From assembly GCF_014701095.1 (NCBI RefSeq), contig NZ_AP023439.1, positions 1,724,001 through 1,788,000 on the forward strand: 64,000 nucleotides of DNA, written 5' to 3'. The translations under genes and the position numbers were made by a program. This DNA comes from Streptomyces tuirus. Lineage in GTDB: Bacteria; Actinomycetota; Actinomycetes; Streptomycetales; Streptomycetaceae. This document shows positions 17,118 through 24,940 of this stretch, one piece after another. The number at the start of each line of letters is the position of its first letter. Positions within the stretch are counted from its first letter, which is position 1. The notes under the pieces were generated by a model. It made no database searches, was not told where the DNA came from, and worked only from the letters and a program-made list of their open reading frames with translations.

Positions 17118-18023
17118 CTAGGTTCCGTACACCGGTCCGGGCTCGGCCGCCTCGGACAGGAGTTTCCGGGCCTGTTCGCCCGCCTCGGCCGGGGTCCGGC
17201 GGCTGTCCCGGTCCGTGGTCGGGCCCGGGCGCCAGCCCTCCATCACCGTGATCCGGCCGCCCTCCGCCTCGAAGACCCGGCCGGTCACCCCCGCGCTCGC
17301 CGGGGAGCCCAGCCAGACCACCAGGGGTGAGACGTTCTCCGGGGCCATGGCGTCGAAGCCGGAGTCGGGGGCCGTCATCGTGCCGGCGAAGGTGCGTTCC
17401 GTCATCCGGGTCCGGGCGGCGGGGGCGATCGCGTTGACCTGGACGCCGTAGCGCCGCAGTTCGGCCGCGGCGACCAGGGTCAGGGCGACGATGGCGGCCT
17501 TGGCGGCGCTGTAGTTCCCCTGTCCGACCGAGCCGAGCAGGCCCGCGCCGCTGCTGGTGTTGATGATCCGGGCCTCGGGCCGGCGGCCGGCCTTCGCCTC
17601 GGACCGCCAGTGCGCGGCCGCGTGCCGCAGGGGCAGGAAGTGGCCCTTGAGGTGGACGCGTACGACGGCGTCGAAGTCGTCCTCGTCGAGGCTGACGAGC
17701 ATGCGGTCGCGCAGGAAGCCCGCGTTGTTGACGAGGGTGTCGAGCCGGCCGTACGTCTCCAGGGCGGTGCGGACGAGGGAGGCGGCGCCCTCGGCCGTGG
17801 CGATGTCGCCGCCGTGCGCCACCGCCTCGCCGCCGCTCGCGCGGATCTCCTCGACGACCCGGGTGGCGGGGCCGTCGGGTTCGGGCGTGCCGTCGAGGCC
17901 CACGCCGAGGTCGTTGACGACGAGCCGGGCGCCCTCGGCCGCGAACGCGAGCGCGTGGGCCCGGCCGAGCCCCCGGCCCGCGCCCGTCACGACCACGACC
18001 CGGCCCGCGCAGAGACCGCTCAT
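17118..18023 (-). CDS. Short-chain dehydrogenase/reductase of the HIP-degradation cluster (Rv3548c-like)
   Basis: 301-residue NAD(P)-dependent SDR. TGAGRGLG is the cofactor-binding glycine motif, NNAG lies mid-domain, and the catalytic Ser-Tyr-Lys set is in NTSSGAGLLGSVGQGNYSAAK. The extra residues between the second strand and NNAG (VVNDLGVGLDGTPEPDGPA) are typical of hydroxyacyl-CoA dehydrogenase-type SDRs. Position and length match Rv3548c in the Mycobacterium tuberculosis KstR2 regulon. A role on a CoA-linked steroid-ring intermediate is inferred. It is co-transcribed with the SDR 30 bases upstream, from the promoter with the KstR2-like site. Confidence 0.8.
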   Translation of the reverse strand: MSGLCAGRVVVVTGAGRGLGRAHALAFAAEGARLVVNDLGVGLDGTPEPDGPATRVVEEIRASGGEAVAHGGDIATAEGAASLVRTALETYGRLDTLVNNAGFLRDRMLVSLDEDDFDAVVRVHLKGHFLPLRHAAAHWRSEAKAGRRPEARIINTSSGAGLLGSVGQGNYSAAKAAIVALTLVAAAELRRYGVQVNAIAPAARTRMTERTFAGTMTAPDSGFDAMAPENVSPLVVWLGSPASAGVTGRVFEAEGGRITVMEGWRPGPTTDRDSRRTPAEAGEQARKLLSEAAEPGPVYGT

Positions 18024-18037
18024 GTCAGATCTCCCCC

Positions 18038-18084
18038 CACGTCGGCTCTCCCCTCACGTCGGCTCTCCCCTCACGTCGGCTCCC
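18038..18084. repeat. 17-bp tandem repeat (about 2.8 copies)
   Basis: Unit CACGTCGGCTCTCCCCT at 18038-18054 and 18055-18071, with a third partial copy to 18084. It spans the gap between the two SDR genes and the last codons of the upstream one, where it encodes a repeated DVRGEPT-like tail. Confidence 0.8.
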
Positions 18085-18851
18085 CGTTCGTCCGAGCTCT
18101 CCTTGTCCGCGGCGGATGTGCGGCCGGCGGTGGCCGCGTCGAGGAACGCCGGACGTTCCCCGCCCCCGTGCACCAGCAGGCTCGCGCCGCTGATGTAGGC
18201 GGCGGCGCCGGACGCCAGGAACACCGCGGCGGCACCCACGTCGGACGGCTCGGCGAGGCGCCCCAGCGGGACCGTGCGGCTCACGGCCGCGACGCCGTCC
18301 CCGTCGCCGTAGTGAAGGTGGGACCGTTCCGTGCGGACCATGCCGAGGACGAGGGTGTTGACCCGGACGTCGGGCGCCCACTCCACGGCCATCGACCGGG
18401 CGAGGCTCTCCAGGCCGGCCTTGGCGGCACCGTAGGCGGCGGTGCCGGGCGAGGGGCGGCCGCCGCTGACGCTGCCGATCATGACGATCGAGCCCGTTGA
18501 GCTCCGCAGCCGGTCGTACGCGGCGAGGGAGACGGTCAGCGGCGCGAGCAGGTTGAGTTCCACCACGCGCGCGTGCCGGTCCGCCCCGGCCTCGTTGAGC
18601 AGCCGGTGGGGTGCGCCGCCCGCGTTGTTGACGAGGACGTCCACCCGGGGCAGGCCGGCGAACAGGCGTCCGGCGGCGGCGGCGTCCCGGACGTCCAGCG
18701 GTATGAACTCGGTGCCGGGCAGCGGGACTTGGGGGGGCCGGCGGGCGCAGACCACGACCTCGGCGCCCGCCCGCACGAAGGCCCGTGCGATGCCGGCGCC
18801 GACGCCACGGGTCCCGCCGGTGACGACGGCGACCTTCCCGTCCAGCTCCAT
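18054..18851 (-). CDS. Short-chain dehydrogenase/reductase of the HIP-degradation cluster (Rv3549c-like)
   Basis: 265-residue classical SDR: TGGTRGVGAGIA cofactor motif, NNAGGAPH, catalytic GSVSG...TAAYGAAKAG, and the VNTLVLGMVRT segment. It heads a two-gene leftward operon whose 55-base promoter region holds a KstR2-like palindrome shared with the divergent echA20-like gene. By position it corresponds to Rv3549c. The last ~20 residues are encoded by a 17-bp tandem repeat and are probably not part of the fold. Its substrate is unknown; a CoA-thioester alcohol of steroid-ring degradation is likely. Confidence 0.8.
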   Translation of the reverse strand: MELDGKVAVVTGGTRGVGAGIARAFVRAGAEVVVCARRPPQVPLPGTEFIPLDVRDAAAAGRLFAGLPRVDVLVNNAGGAPHRLLNEAGADRHARVVELNLLAPLTVSLAAYDRLRSSTGSIVMIGSVSGGRPSPGTAAYGAAKAGLESLARSMAVEWAPDVRVNTLVLGMVRTERSHLHYGDGDGVAAVSRTVPLGRLAEPSDVGAAAVFLASGAAAYISGASLLVHGGGERPAFLDAATAGRTSAADKESSDERGADVRGEPT

Positions 18852-18868
18852 GCGCTGCTACCTTTCCA

Positions 18869-18887
18869 CCTAACAAACGTTTGGTGG
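18869..18887. promoter_or_regulatory. KstR2-like operator 1 between the SDR operon and echA20
   Basis: CCTAACAAACGTTTGGTGG. Its core AACAAACGTTTGGT fits the mycobacterial KstR2 box AnCAAGnnCTTGnT except for the G/C pair at the inner arm. It lies in the middle of the 55-base divergent promoter region, inside a larger inverted repeat with 14-base arms (18857-18896). The same sequence recurs at 24906-24925, upstream of the operon that encodes the TetR regulator. Confidence 0.75.
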
Positions 18888-18906
18888 AAAGGTAGCTGAT
18901 GCGGCC

Positions 18907-19686
18907 ATGGGTGTCTCCACCTCGTGCGGGGAAAAGGGCATCGCCGTCGTCACGGTCGACTTCCCGCCGGTGAACGCCCTGCCGGTGGCGGGCTGGTTCG
19001 CCCTTGCCGACGCGGTGCGCGCCGCCGGACGCGACCCGGAGGTCCGGTGCGTGGTGCTGGCCGCGGAGGGGCGCGGGTTCAACGCGGGTGTGGACATCAA
19101 GGAGTTGCAGGCGGACGACCGGGAGCACAGCGCGCTGCGCGGGGCGAACGGCGGCTGCGCGGAGGCCTTCGCGGCGGTCTACGAGTGCGAGGTGCCGGTC
19201 GTGGCGGCGGTGCAGGGCTTCTGTCTGGGCGGCGGCGTCGGCCTGGTGGGCAACGCGGACGCGATCGTGGCGAGCGAGGACGCGGTGTTCGGGCTGCCCG
19301 AGCTGGACCGCGGCGCCCTGGGCGCGGCCACGCACCTGGCCCGGCTGGTCCCCCAGCACCTGATGCGGGCGCTGTACTACACGGCCCGTACGGCGAGCGC
19401 GGCCGAACTGCACGCGCACGGGTCGGTGTGGCGGGTGGCGCCGCGCGCCGAACTGCCCGCCGCCGCCCTCGAGCTGGCCCGGGAGATCGCCGCCAAGGAC
19501 GGCCGGCTGCTCCGTCTGGCCAAGGCGGCGCTCAACGGCATCGACCCGGTGGACGTGCGCCGCAGCTACCGCTTCGAGCAGGGCTTCACCTTCGAGGCGG
19601 GCCTCAGCGGGGTGGGCCCGCGGGTGCGCGGCGCCTTCGGCACACGCAGTGAGTCGGGCGACGGCGGGCAGGAGGGAGCGCGATGA
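18907..19686 (+). CDS. echA20: Enoyl-CoA hydratase family ring hydrolase (EchA20-like)
   Basis: 259-residue crotonase-fold protein. From memory it is very close to M. tuberculosis EchA20 (Rv3550): shared stretches include VTVDFPPVNALP, GRGFNAGVDIKE, GFCLGGGVGLVGN, FGLPELDRGALGAATHL and RLVPQHLMRALYYTA. EchA20 does not hydrate a double bond; it hydrolyses ring D of the HIEC-CoA intermediate, the penultimate ring of a steroid. The oxyanion-hole segment is intact. It starts 20 bases after operator 1 and heads a rightward operon with ipdA, ipdB and ipdC. The last ~15 residues (a Gly/Ser-rich tail) look unconserved. Confidence 0.85.
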   Translation: MGVSTSCGEKGIAVVTVDFPPVNALPVAGWFALADAVRAAGRDPEVRCVVLAAEGRGFNAGVDIKELQADDREHSALRGANGGCAEAFAAVYECEVPVVAAVQGFCLGGGVGLVGNADAIVASEDAVFGLPELDRGALGAATHLARLVPQHLMRALYYTARTASAAELHAHGSVWRVAPRAELPAAALELAREIAAKDGRLLRLAKAALNGIDPVDVRRSYRFEQGFTFEAGLSGVGPRVRGAFGTRSESGDGGQEGAR

Positions 19687-20546
19687 AGGACAAGACGATG
19701 CCGGCGGACGAGGCCGTGGCCCGGCTGTCCAGCGGCATGACCCTCGGCATCGGCGGCTGGGGCTCGCGCCGCAAGCCGATGGCCCTGGTGAGAGCGCTGC
19801 TCAGGTCGGGGATCACCGACCTCACGGTGGTCTCCTACGGCGGCCCGGACGTGGGCATGCTGGCCGCTGCCGGACGGATCCGGAAGCTGGTCACGGCCTT
19901 CGTCACCCTCGACTCGATCCCGCTGGAGCCGCACTACCGGGCGGCGCGCGAGCGGGGCGCCTTCGAACTGACGGAGATCGACGAGGCGATGTTCCTGTGG
20001 GGACTGCGGGCGGCGGCGAACCGGCTGCCGTTCCTGCCGGTGCGGGCGGGGTTCGGCTCGGACGTGATGCGGGTCAACCCCGGCCTCAGGACGGTGACCT
20101 CGCCGTACGAGGACGGGGAGACCTTCGTCGCCGTGCCCGCCCTGCGGATGGACGCTGCCCTGGTGCACGTCAACCGCGCCGACCGCGCGGGCAACGGGCA
20201 GTACCTGGGCCCGGACCCGTACTTCGACGACCTGTTCTGCGCGGCGGCCGACACGGCGTACGTGAGCTGCGAGCGGATCGTCGAGACGGCCGAGCTGACG
20301 AAGCAGGGCCCGCCCCAGACGCTGCTGATCAGGCGGCACACGGTCACCGGCGTCGTCGAGGCGCCGAACGGGGCGCATTTCACGTCCTGCGCGCCCGACT
20401 ACGGCCGGGACGAGGCCTTCCAGAAGAGGTACGCGACCACGCCCTGGCCCGCCTTCGAGGCCGGCTTCCTCGCCGGGGACGAGCAGACGTACCAGGCGGC
20501 CGTGCGGGAGCAGACCTGCCGGGCGGCCGTGCGGGAGGGGACATGA
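19683..20546 (+). CDS. ipdA: CoA-transferase-family hydrolase subunit alpha (IpdA-like)
   Basis: 287 residues. It shares long blocks with IpdA (Rv3551): SGMTLGIGGWGSRRKPMA, LTVVSYGGPDVGML, RLPFLPVRAG, DPYFDDLFCAAA and the AHFTSCAPDYGRDE motif. IpdA and IpdB have a class I CoA-transferase fold but act together as a hydrolase that opens the last steroid ring (COCHEA-CoA) by a retro-Claisen reaction. The acidic DEAM segment near residue 100 is the likely position of the catalytic glutamate. The ATG overlaps the echA20 stop (ATGA), and the stop overlaps the ipdB ATG. A repeated AAVRE(Q/G)T tail at the C-terminus arises from a short internal duplication. Confidence 0.87.
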   Translation: MKDKTMPADEAVARLSSGMTLGIGGWGSRRKPMALVRALLRSGITDLTVVSYGGPDVGMLAAAGRIRKLVTAFVTLDSIPLEPHYRAARERGAFELTEIDEAMFLWGLRAAANRLPFLPVRAGFGSDVMRVNPGLRTVTSPYEDGETFVAVPALRMDAALVHVNRADRAGNGQYLGPDPYFDDLFCAAADTAYVSCERIVETAELTKQGPPQTLLIRRHTVTGVVEAPNGAHFTSCAPDYGRDEAFQKRYATTPWPAFEAGFLAGDEQTYQAAVREQTCRAAVREGT

Positions 20547-21262
20547 CCGGGCCCACCCGCGCCGAGTACTGCGTGATCGCCTGCGCCGAGGCCTGGCGGG
20601 ACGACGGCGAGGTGCTGGCGAGCCCCATGGGTCCGATCCCCTCGATCGGCGCCCGGCTGGCCCGGCTCACCTTCGCGCCGGACCTGCTGCTGACCGACGG
20701 CGAGGCCCTGCTCGTCCGCCCGGACGGGACGCCCGAGGGCTGGCTGCCGTACCGCGAGCATCTGGCCTGGGTCACGGGCGGGCGGCGGCACGTGATGATG
20801 GGCGCGAGCCAGATCGACCGGTTCGGCAACCAGAACATCTCGTGCATAGGCGACTGGGAGCGGCCGGGGCGGCAGCTGCTCGGGGTGCGCGGCGCCCCGG
20901 TCAACACCCTGAACAACCCGACCAGTTACTGGATCCCGAGGCACTCAAGGCGGGTCTTCGTCGAGCGCGTCGACATGGTCTGCGGGGTCGGCTACGACCG
21001 TGCGGCCGGGGCCCGCTACCACCGCATCCCGCGGGTCGTCTCCGACCTGGGCGTCTTCGACTTCGCCACGCCCGACCGCTCGATGCGGCTGGCCTCGCTG
21101 CACCCCGGCGTCACCGTCGAGCAGGTCAGGCAGGCCACGGGCTTCGAGCTGACCGTGCCGGAGGAGGTGCCGGCGACCAGGGAGCCGACCGGCGAGGAGC
21201 TCCGGCTGATCCGCGAGGTCGTCGACCCGGCCGGGACCCGGGCCCGGGAGGTCGCCGCGTGA
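20543..21262 (+). CDS. ipdB: CoA-transferase-family hydrolase subunit beta (IpdB-like)
   Basis: 239 residues, partner of the preceding gene. It has the CoA-transferase beta fold (VMMGASQIDRFGNQNISCIGDW, then VNTLNNPTSYWIPRHSRRVF). In IpdAB the beta subunit lacks the catalytic glutamate of true CoA-transferases, and here too the usual SENG-type motif is absent. Start ATG overlaps the ipdA stop (ATGA); the stop overlaps the GTG of ipdC (GTGA), so the operon is tightly coupled. Confidence 0.87.
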   Translation: MTGPTRAEYCVIACAEAWRDDGEVLASPMGPIPSIGARLARLTFAPDLLLTDGEALLVRPDGTPEGWLPYREHLAWVTGGRRHVMMGASQIDRFGNQNISCIGDWERPGRQLLGVRGAPVNTLNNPTSYWIPRHSRRVFVERVDMVCGVGYDRAAGARYHRIPRVVSDLGVFDFATPDRSMRLASLHPGVTVEQVRQATGFELTVPEEVPATREPTGEELRLIREVVDPAGTRAREVAA

Positions 21263-22311
21263 GGGAGACGGCACTGACCCGGCTGACCGGCGTCCGCCAT
21301 CCGGTCGTGCAGACCGGGATGGGCTGGGTGGCCGGTCCCCGTCTGGTGTCCGCCTCGGCGAACGCGGGCGCCCTCGGCATCCTGGCCTCGGCGACGATGA
21401 CGCCGGGCCGGCTGCGTGACGCCGTACGGGAGGTGAAGGCGCGCACCGACGCGCCGTTCGGGGTGAACCTGCGCGCGGACGCCGCCGACGCGGGCGACCG
21501 GGTGCGGATCCTGATCGAGGAGGGCGTTCGCGTCGCCTCCTTCGCCCTCGCCCCGTCCCGGGAGCTGATCGGCGAGCTCAAGGAGGCCGGTGTGGTCGTC
21601 ATGCCGACCGTGGGGGCGCGGCGGCACGCCGAGAAGGTCGAGGGGTGGGGTGCGGACGCGGTGCTGGTGCAGGGCGCGGAGGGCGGCGGGCACACCGGGG
21701 AGGTGGCCACGACCGTGCTGTTGCCGCAGGTGGTGGACGCGGTGCGGATCCCCGTCGTCGCGGCGGGCGGCTTCTTCGACGGGCGCGGGCTGGCGGCGGC
21801 TCTCGCCTACGGGGCCGCGGGCGTGGCGATGGGCACGCGGTTCCTGCTGACCTCGGACTCGACCGTGCCGGACGGGGTGAAGGCGCGGTATCTCGCGGCG
21901 AGCGTGCGGGACGTGACGGTGACCCGGGCGGTGGACGGGCTGCCGCACCGCTTGCTGCGGACGGAACTGGTGGCCGCCCTGGAGGACACCGGCCGGGCCC
22001 GGGCGCTGGTGCGGGCGGTGCGTGCGGCGGCCGGATTCCGGCGGCTGTCCGGGCTGACCTGGCCGCAGGTGGTCCGCGACGGGCTGGCCCTCCGGCACGG
22101 CAAGGACCTGTCCTGGAGTCAGGTGCTGCTCGCCGCGAACACGCCGATGCTGCTGAAGTCGGCGATGGTGGACGGCCGTACGGACCTGGGGGTGATGGCG
22201 TCCGGGCAGGTCGCCGGGGTGATCGACGACCTGCCGTCGTGCGCGGAGCTGGTGGAGCGGATCGTGAAGGAGGCCGACGAGACGCTGGCGCGGCTCACAG
22301 CCGTTCGATGA
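21259..22311 (+). CDS. ipdC: Nitronate-monooxygenase-family flavoprotein (IpdC-like)
   Basis: 350-residue FMN TIM-barrel of the 2-nitropropane dioxygenase/enoyl reductase II family. VVQTGMGWVAGPRLVSASANAG opens the barrel; VQGAEGGGHTGEV and AAGGFFDGRGLAAALAYGA-AGVAMGTRFLLT form the FMN phosphate site. In mycobacteria IpdC acts on the CoA thioester just before EchA20, adjusting ring unsaturation, and is not a nitronate oxidase. The GTG overlaps the ipdB stop. The last 17 bases overlap the 3' end of the convergent thiolase gene. Confidence 0.83.
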   Translation: MRETALTRLTGVRHPVVQTGMGWVAGPRLVSASANAGALGILASATMTPGRLRDAVREVKARTDAPFGVNLRADAADAGDRVRILIEEGVRVASFALAPSRELIGELKEAGVVVMPTVGARRHAEKVEGWGADAVLVQGAEGGGHTGEVATTVLLPQVVDAVRIPVVAAGGFFDGRGLAAALAYGAAGVAMGTRFLLTSDSTVPDGVKARYLAASVRDVTVTRAVDGLPHRLLRTELVAALEDTGRARALVRAVRAAAGFRRLSGLTWPQVVRDGLALRHGKDLSWSQVLLAANTPMLLKSAMVDGRTDLGVMASGQVAGVIDDLPSCAELVERIVKEADETLARLTAVR

Positions 22312-23452
22312 CCGTCACGTTGGCCTGGCCGCCGCCCTCGCACATGGTCTGCAGGCCGAACCGGCCGCCGGTGCGCTCCAGTTCGTGCAGCAGGGTCGTC
22401 ATGAGGCGGACGCCGGTCGCGCCGAGGGGATGGCCCAGGGCGATCGCACCGCCGTTGACGTTGACCCGGTCCGGGTCGGCGCCGGTCTCCTTCAGCCAGG
22501 CCAGGACGACCGGCGCGAAGGCCTCGTTGATCTCGACGAGGCCGATGTCGTCGATGGTCAGGCCGGTCTTCTTCAGGGCGTGGGCGGTGGCCGGGATCGG
22601 GGCGGTGAGCATCCGGATCGGGTCCTCGCCGCGCACCGAGAGGTGGTGGACACGGGCGCGGGGGGTGAGCCCGTGGTCGCGCACGGCCCGCTCGGAGGCC
22701 AGCAGCATCGCCGCCGCCCCGTCGGAGACCTGTGAGGAGCAGGCGGCGGTGACGGTGCCGCCGTCGAGGACCGGTTTGAGCCCGGCCATCTTCTCCAGTG
22801 AGGTGTCCCGGCGCGGCCCCTCGTCGGCGGTGACCTCCCCGTAGGGCACGGTCTCGCGGCCGAAGCGCCCCTCGTCGACGGCCCGCACCGCCCGCCGATG
22901 GGAGCGCAGGGCGAACTCCTCCTGGTCCTGCCGGCTGATCCCCCACTTCGCGGCGATCATCTCGGCGCCCACGAACTGGTTCACGGGCTTGTCGCCGTAC
23001 CGGGCGCGCCAGCCGGCGCTGCCGGCGAAGGGGCCCCGCGTCAGCCCGAGCGGTTCGGCGGCCTGCCGGGTGGCGAAGGCGATGGGGATCATCGACATGT
23101 TCTGCACGCCGCCCGCGACCACCAGGTCCTGGGTGCCGGACAGCACGGCCTGCGCGGCGAAGTGCACCGCCTGCTGCGAGGAGCCGCACTGCCGGTCGAC
23201 GGTCACGCCCGGCACCTCCTCGGGCAGCCCGGCCGCCAGCCAGCAGGTCCGAGCGATGTCCCCGGCCTGCGGCCCGACCGCGTCAAGGCAGCCGAGGACG
23301 ACGTCGTCCACGGCGGCGGGGTCGGCGCCCGAGCGGTCCATCAGTTCCGCCAGGACGTGCGCGCCGAGGTCGGCCGGGTGGACCGCGCTCAGCCCTCCCC
23401 CGCGCCGCCCGACGGGCGTGCGGACCGCTTCGACGATATAGGCCTCGGCCAT
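22295..23452 (-). CDS. fadA6: Acetyl-CoA acetyltransferase (FadA6-like thiolase)
   Basis: 385-residue thiolase with all catalytic residues: nucleophile Cys89 (VTVDRQCGSSQQ), His341 (ALGHPLGATGVR) and Cys371 (CEGGGQAN). Length and position match FadA6 (Rv3556c), which cleaves the final beta-keto acyl-CoA units from opened steroid rings. ATG start with GAGGGAG upstream. Its first 64 bases lie inside the 3' end of the regulator gene in another frame. The 3' end overlaps ipdC by 17 bases. Confidence 0.87.
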   Translation of the reverse strand: MAEAYIVEAVRTPVGRRGGGLSAVHPADLGAHVLAELMDRSGADPAAVDDVVLGCLDAVGPQAGDIARTCWLAAGLPEEVPGVTVDRQCGSSQQAVHFAAQAVLSGTQDLVVAGGVQNMSMIPIAFATRQAAEPLGLTRGPFAGSAGWRARYGDKPVNQFVGAEMIAAKWGISRQDQEEFALRSHRRAVRAVDEGRFGRETVPYGEVTADEGPRRDTSLEKMAGLKPVLDGGTVTAACSSQVSDGAAAMLLASERAVRDHGLTPRARVHHLSVRGEDPIRMLTAPIPATAHALKKTGLTIDDIGLVEINEAFAPVVLAWLKETGADPDRVNVNGGAIALGHPLGATGVRLMTTLLHELERTGGRFGLQTMCEGGGQANVTVIERL

Positions 23453-24099
23453 GACGACTCCCTCGCACCTCGGGGCTGTTCGCGTACGGCGATCCCGTCC
23501 AGCACCATCGACAGGTACTGCCGGGCGATCTCCTCCGGGCTGTGCTGTCCGCCCGGCCGGTACCAGGACGCGGCGACCCAGACCGTGTCGCGCACGAACC
23601 GGTAGGTGAGCCGGACGTCGAGGTCGGCCCGGAAGGCCCGCTCGGCGACGCCGCGCTCCAGCGTGGTCAGCCAGGCCTTCTCGAACCGGCGCTGCGATGC
23701 GGCGAGGAACGCGAACCGCTCCTGCGCCACGAGCTGTCTGCTCTCCTTCTGATAGATCGCGACGGCCGCGCGATGCCGGTCGATCTCCCGGAACGACTCG
23801 GTGACCAGGGCCTGCAGCGTCTCGCGCGGCCCGAGTCCGGCACTGAGGACGGTGTCGTAGCCGTCCCACAGTTCGTCGAGGAAGGTGCGCAGGATCTCCT
23901 CCAGCATCGATTCCTTGGAGTCGAAGTGGTAGTAGAGGCTGCCGGCGAGCATCCCCGCGTGGTCCGCGATCTTGCGGACGGTGGTGGCGTTGTAGCCCTG
24001 TTCGGCGAAGACCTCGGCGGCGGTGTCGAGGAGTTCACGGCGGCGCGCGGGCGCTGCGGCGCTCACCTGGGGCTTCTTCTTGGTCGGCACGTCGTCCAT
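23389..24099 (-). CDS. kstR2: TetR-family repressor of the HIP cluster (KstR2-like)
   Basis: 236 residues. The N-terminal TetR helix-turn-helix (RRELLDTAAEVFAEQGYNATTVRKIADHAGMLAGSLYYHF, ~20-60) and the ligand domain both resemble M. tuberculosis KstR2: shared segments include FREIDRHRAAVAIYQKE, DLDVRLTYRFVRDTVWVAASWYRPGG and QYLSMVLDGI. KstR2 is released from DNA by HIP-CoA. The C-terminus here is ~35 residues longer than in mycobacteria and is encoded in the overlap with the thiolase gene. It lies 4 bases after ipdF, so it is in the operon driven from operator 2 and should repress itself. Confidence 0.87.
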   Translation of the reverse strand: MDDVPTKKKPQVSAAAPARRRELLDTAAEVFAEQGYNATTVRKIADHAGMLAGSLYYHFDSKESMLEEILRTFLDELWDGYDTVLSAGLGPRETLQALVTESFREIDRHRAAVAIYQKESRQLVAQERFAFLAASQRRFEKAWLTTLERGVAERAFRADLDVRLTYRFVRDTVWVAASWYRPGGQHSPEEIARQYLSMVLDGIAVREQPRGARESSWPRPISSKRSARPSGGAGEG

Positions 24100-24103
24100 T
24101 GTC

Positions 24104-24892
24104 CTAGGCGTGCTGACTGCTGACGGCGACGACCTCGCCCGTCATGTACGAGGAGTAGCCGGACGCCAGGAACACGATGACGTTGGCCACCTCCCAGGGC
24201 TCGGCGTACCGCCCGAAGGCCTCGCGCCCGGTCAGTTCCGCCAGCAGCTCCGCCGAGGTCACCTTCACCAGGTGCGGGTGCATGGCGAGGCTCGGCGAGA
24301 CGGCGTTGACCCGGACGCCGTACGCGGCCGCCTCCAGGGCCGCGCACCGGGTCAGGGCCATCACCCCGGCCTTCGCGGCGGCGTAGTGCGCCTGTCCCGC
24401 CTGGGCGCGCCAGCCGACGACGGAGGCGTTGTTGACGATCACGCCTCCCTGCGACTCCCGCATCAGGCGCAGGGCGGCGCGGGTGCACCGGAAGGTGCCG
24501 TTCAGCGTCACGTCCAGGACGCGGGACCACTGCTCGTCGGTCATGTCGGCGAGCTCCGCGGTGCCGCCCAGACCGGCGTTGTTGACCACGACGTCGAGGC
24601 GCCCGTGCTCCGCCGCCGCCGTCTCGAAGAGGACGCGCACCTGTTCCTCGTCGGTGACGTCGCAGGGCACCGCGGTGACCGACTCCCTGCCGAACTGCCC
24701 GGCCAGCAGCGCCTCGTACTCCTCGAGCCGTCGGGCATGCGCGTCGCTGATCAGCACGCGGGCCCCCTCCTCCAGGAAGCGCCGCGCCGTGGCCCCGCCG
24801 ATCCCCGCACCGGCTGCCGCGGTGACGACGGCGGTCCGCCCTTTCAGCAGGCCGTGCCCGGGCACGTACGCCGGGCTCTCGACGTCTGTCAT
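24104..24892 (-). CDS. ipdF: Short-chain dehydrogenase (IpdF-like)
   Basis: 262-residue SDR: TAAAGAGIGGATARRF cofactor motif, NNAGLGGTAELADMTDEQW, catalytic VNNASVVGWRAQAGQAHYAAAKAG, and WEVANVIVFLASGYSSYMTGE at the C-terminus. These blocks are shared with mycobacterial IpdF (Rv3559c), which oxidises the 5-hydroxy group of a CoA thioester in HIP breakdown. It is the first gene of the leftward ipdF-kstR2-fadA6 operon; its start lies 48 bases from the divergent fadE30-like start, with operator 2 between. Confidence 0.85.
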   Translation of the reverse strand: MTDVESPAYVPGHGLLKGRTAVVTAAAGAGIGGATARRFLEEGARVLISDAHARRLEEYEALLAGQFGRESVTAVPCDVTDEEQVRVLFETAAAEHGRLDVVVNNAGLGGTAELADMTDEQWSRVLDVTLNGTFRCTRAALRLMRESQGGVIVNNASVVGWRAQAGQAHYAAAKAGVMALTRCAALEAAAYGVRVNAVSPSLAMHPHLVKVTSAELLAELTGREAFGRYAEPWEVANVIVFLASGYSSYMTGEVVAVSSQHA

Positions 24893-24905
24893 GGGCTCAC
24901 GCTAA

Positions 24906-24925
24906 CCTACCAAACACTTGTTAGG
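24906..24925. promoter_or_regulatory. KstR2-like operator 2 between ipdF and fadE30
   Basis: CCTACCAAACACTTGTTAGG. The core ACCAAACACTTGTT fits the KstR2 box AnCAAGnnCTTGnT at all fixed positions but one. Its reverse complement matches operator 1 in 17 of 19 positions. It sits centrally in the 48-base divergent promoter region, so one bound repressor would block both directions. Confidence 0.75.
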
Positions 24926-24940
24926 GAAGGAGGGGCGGTC

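Noticed and set aside
21259-22311. True nitronate monooxygenase function for the IpdC-like gene
   Set aside because: Its operon position between ipdB and fadA6 fits IpdC far better; the family name alone is misleading.
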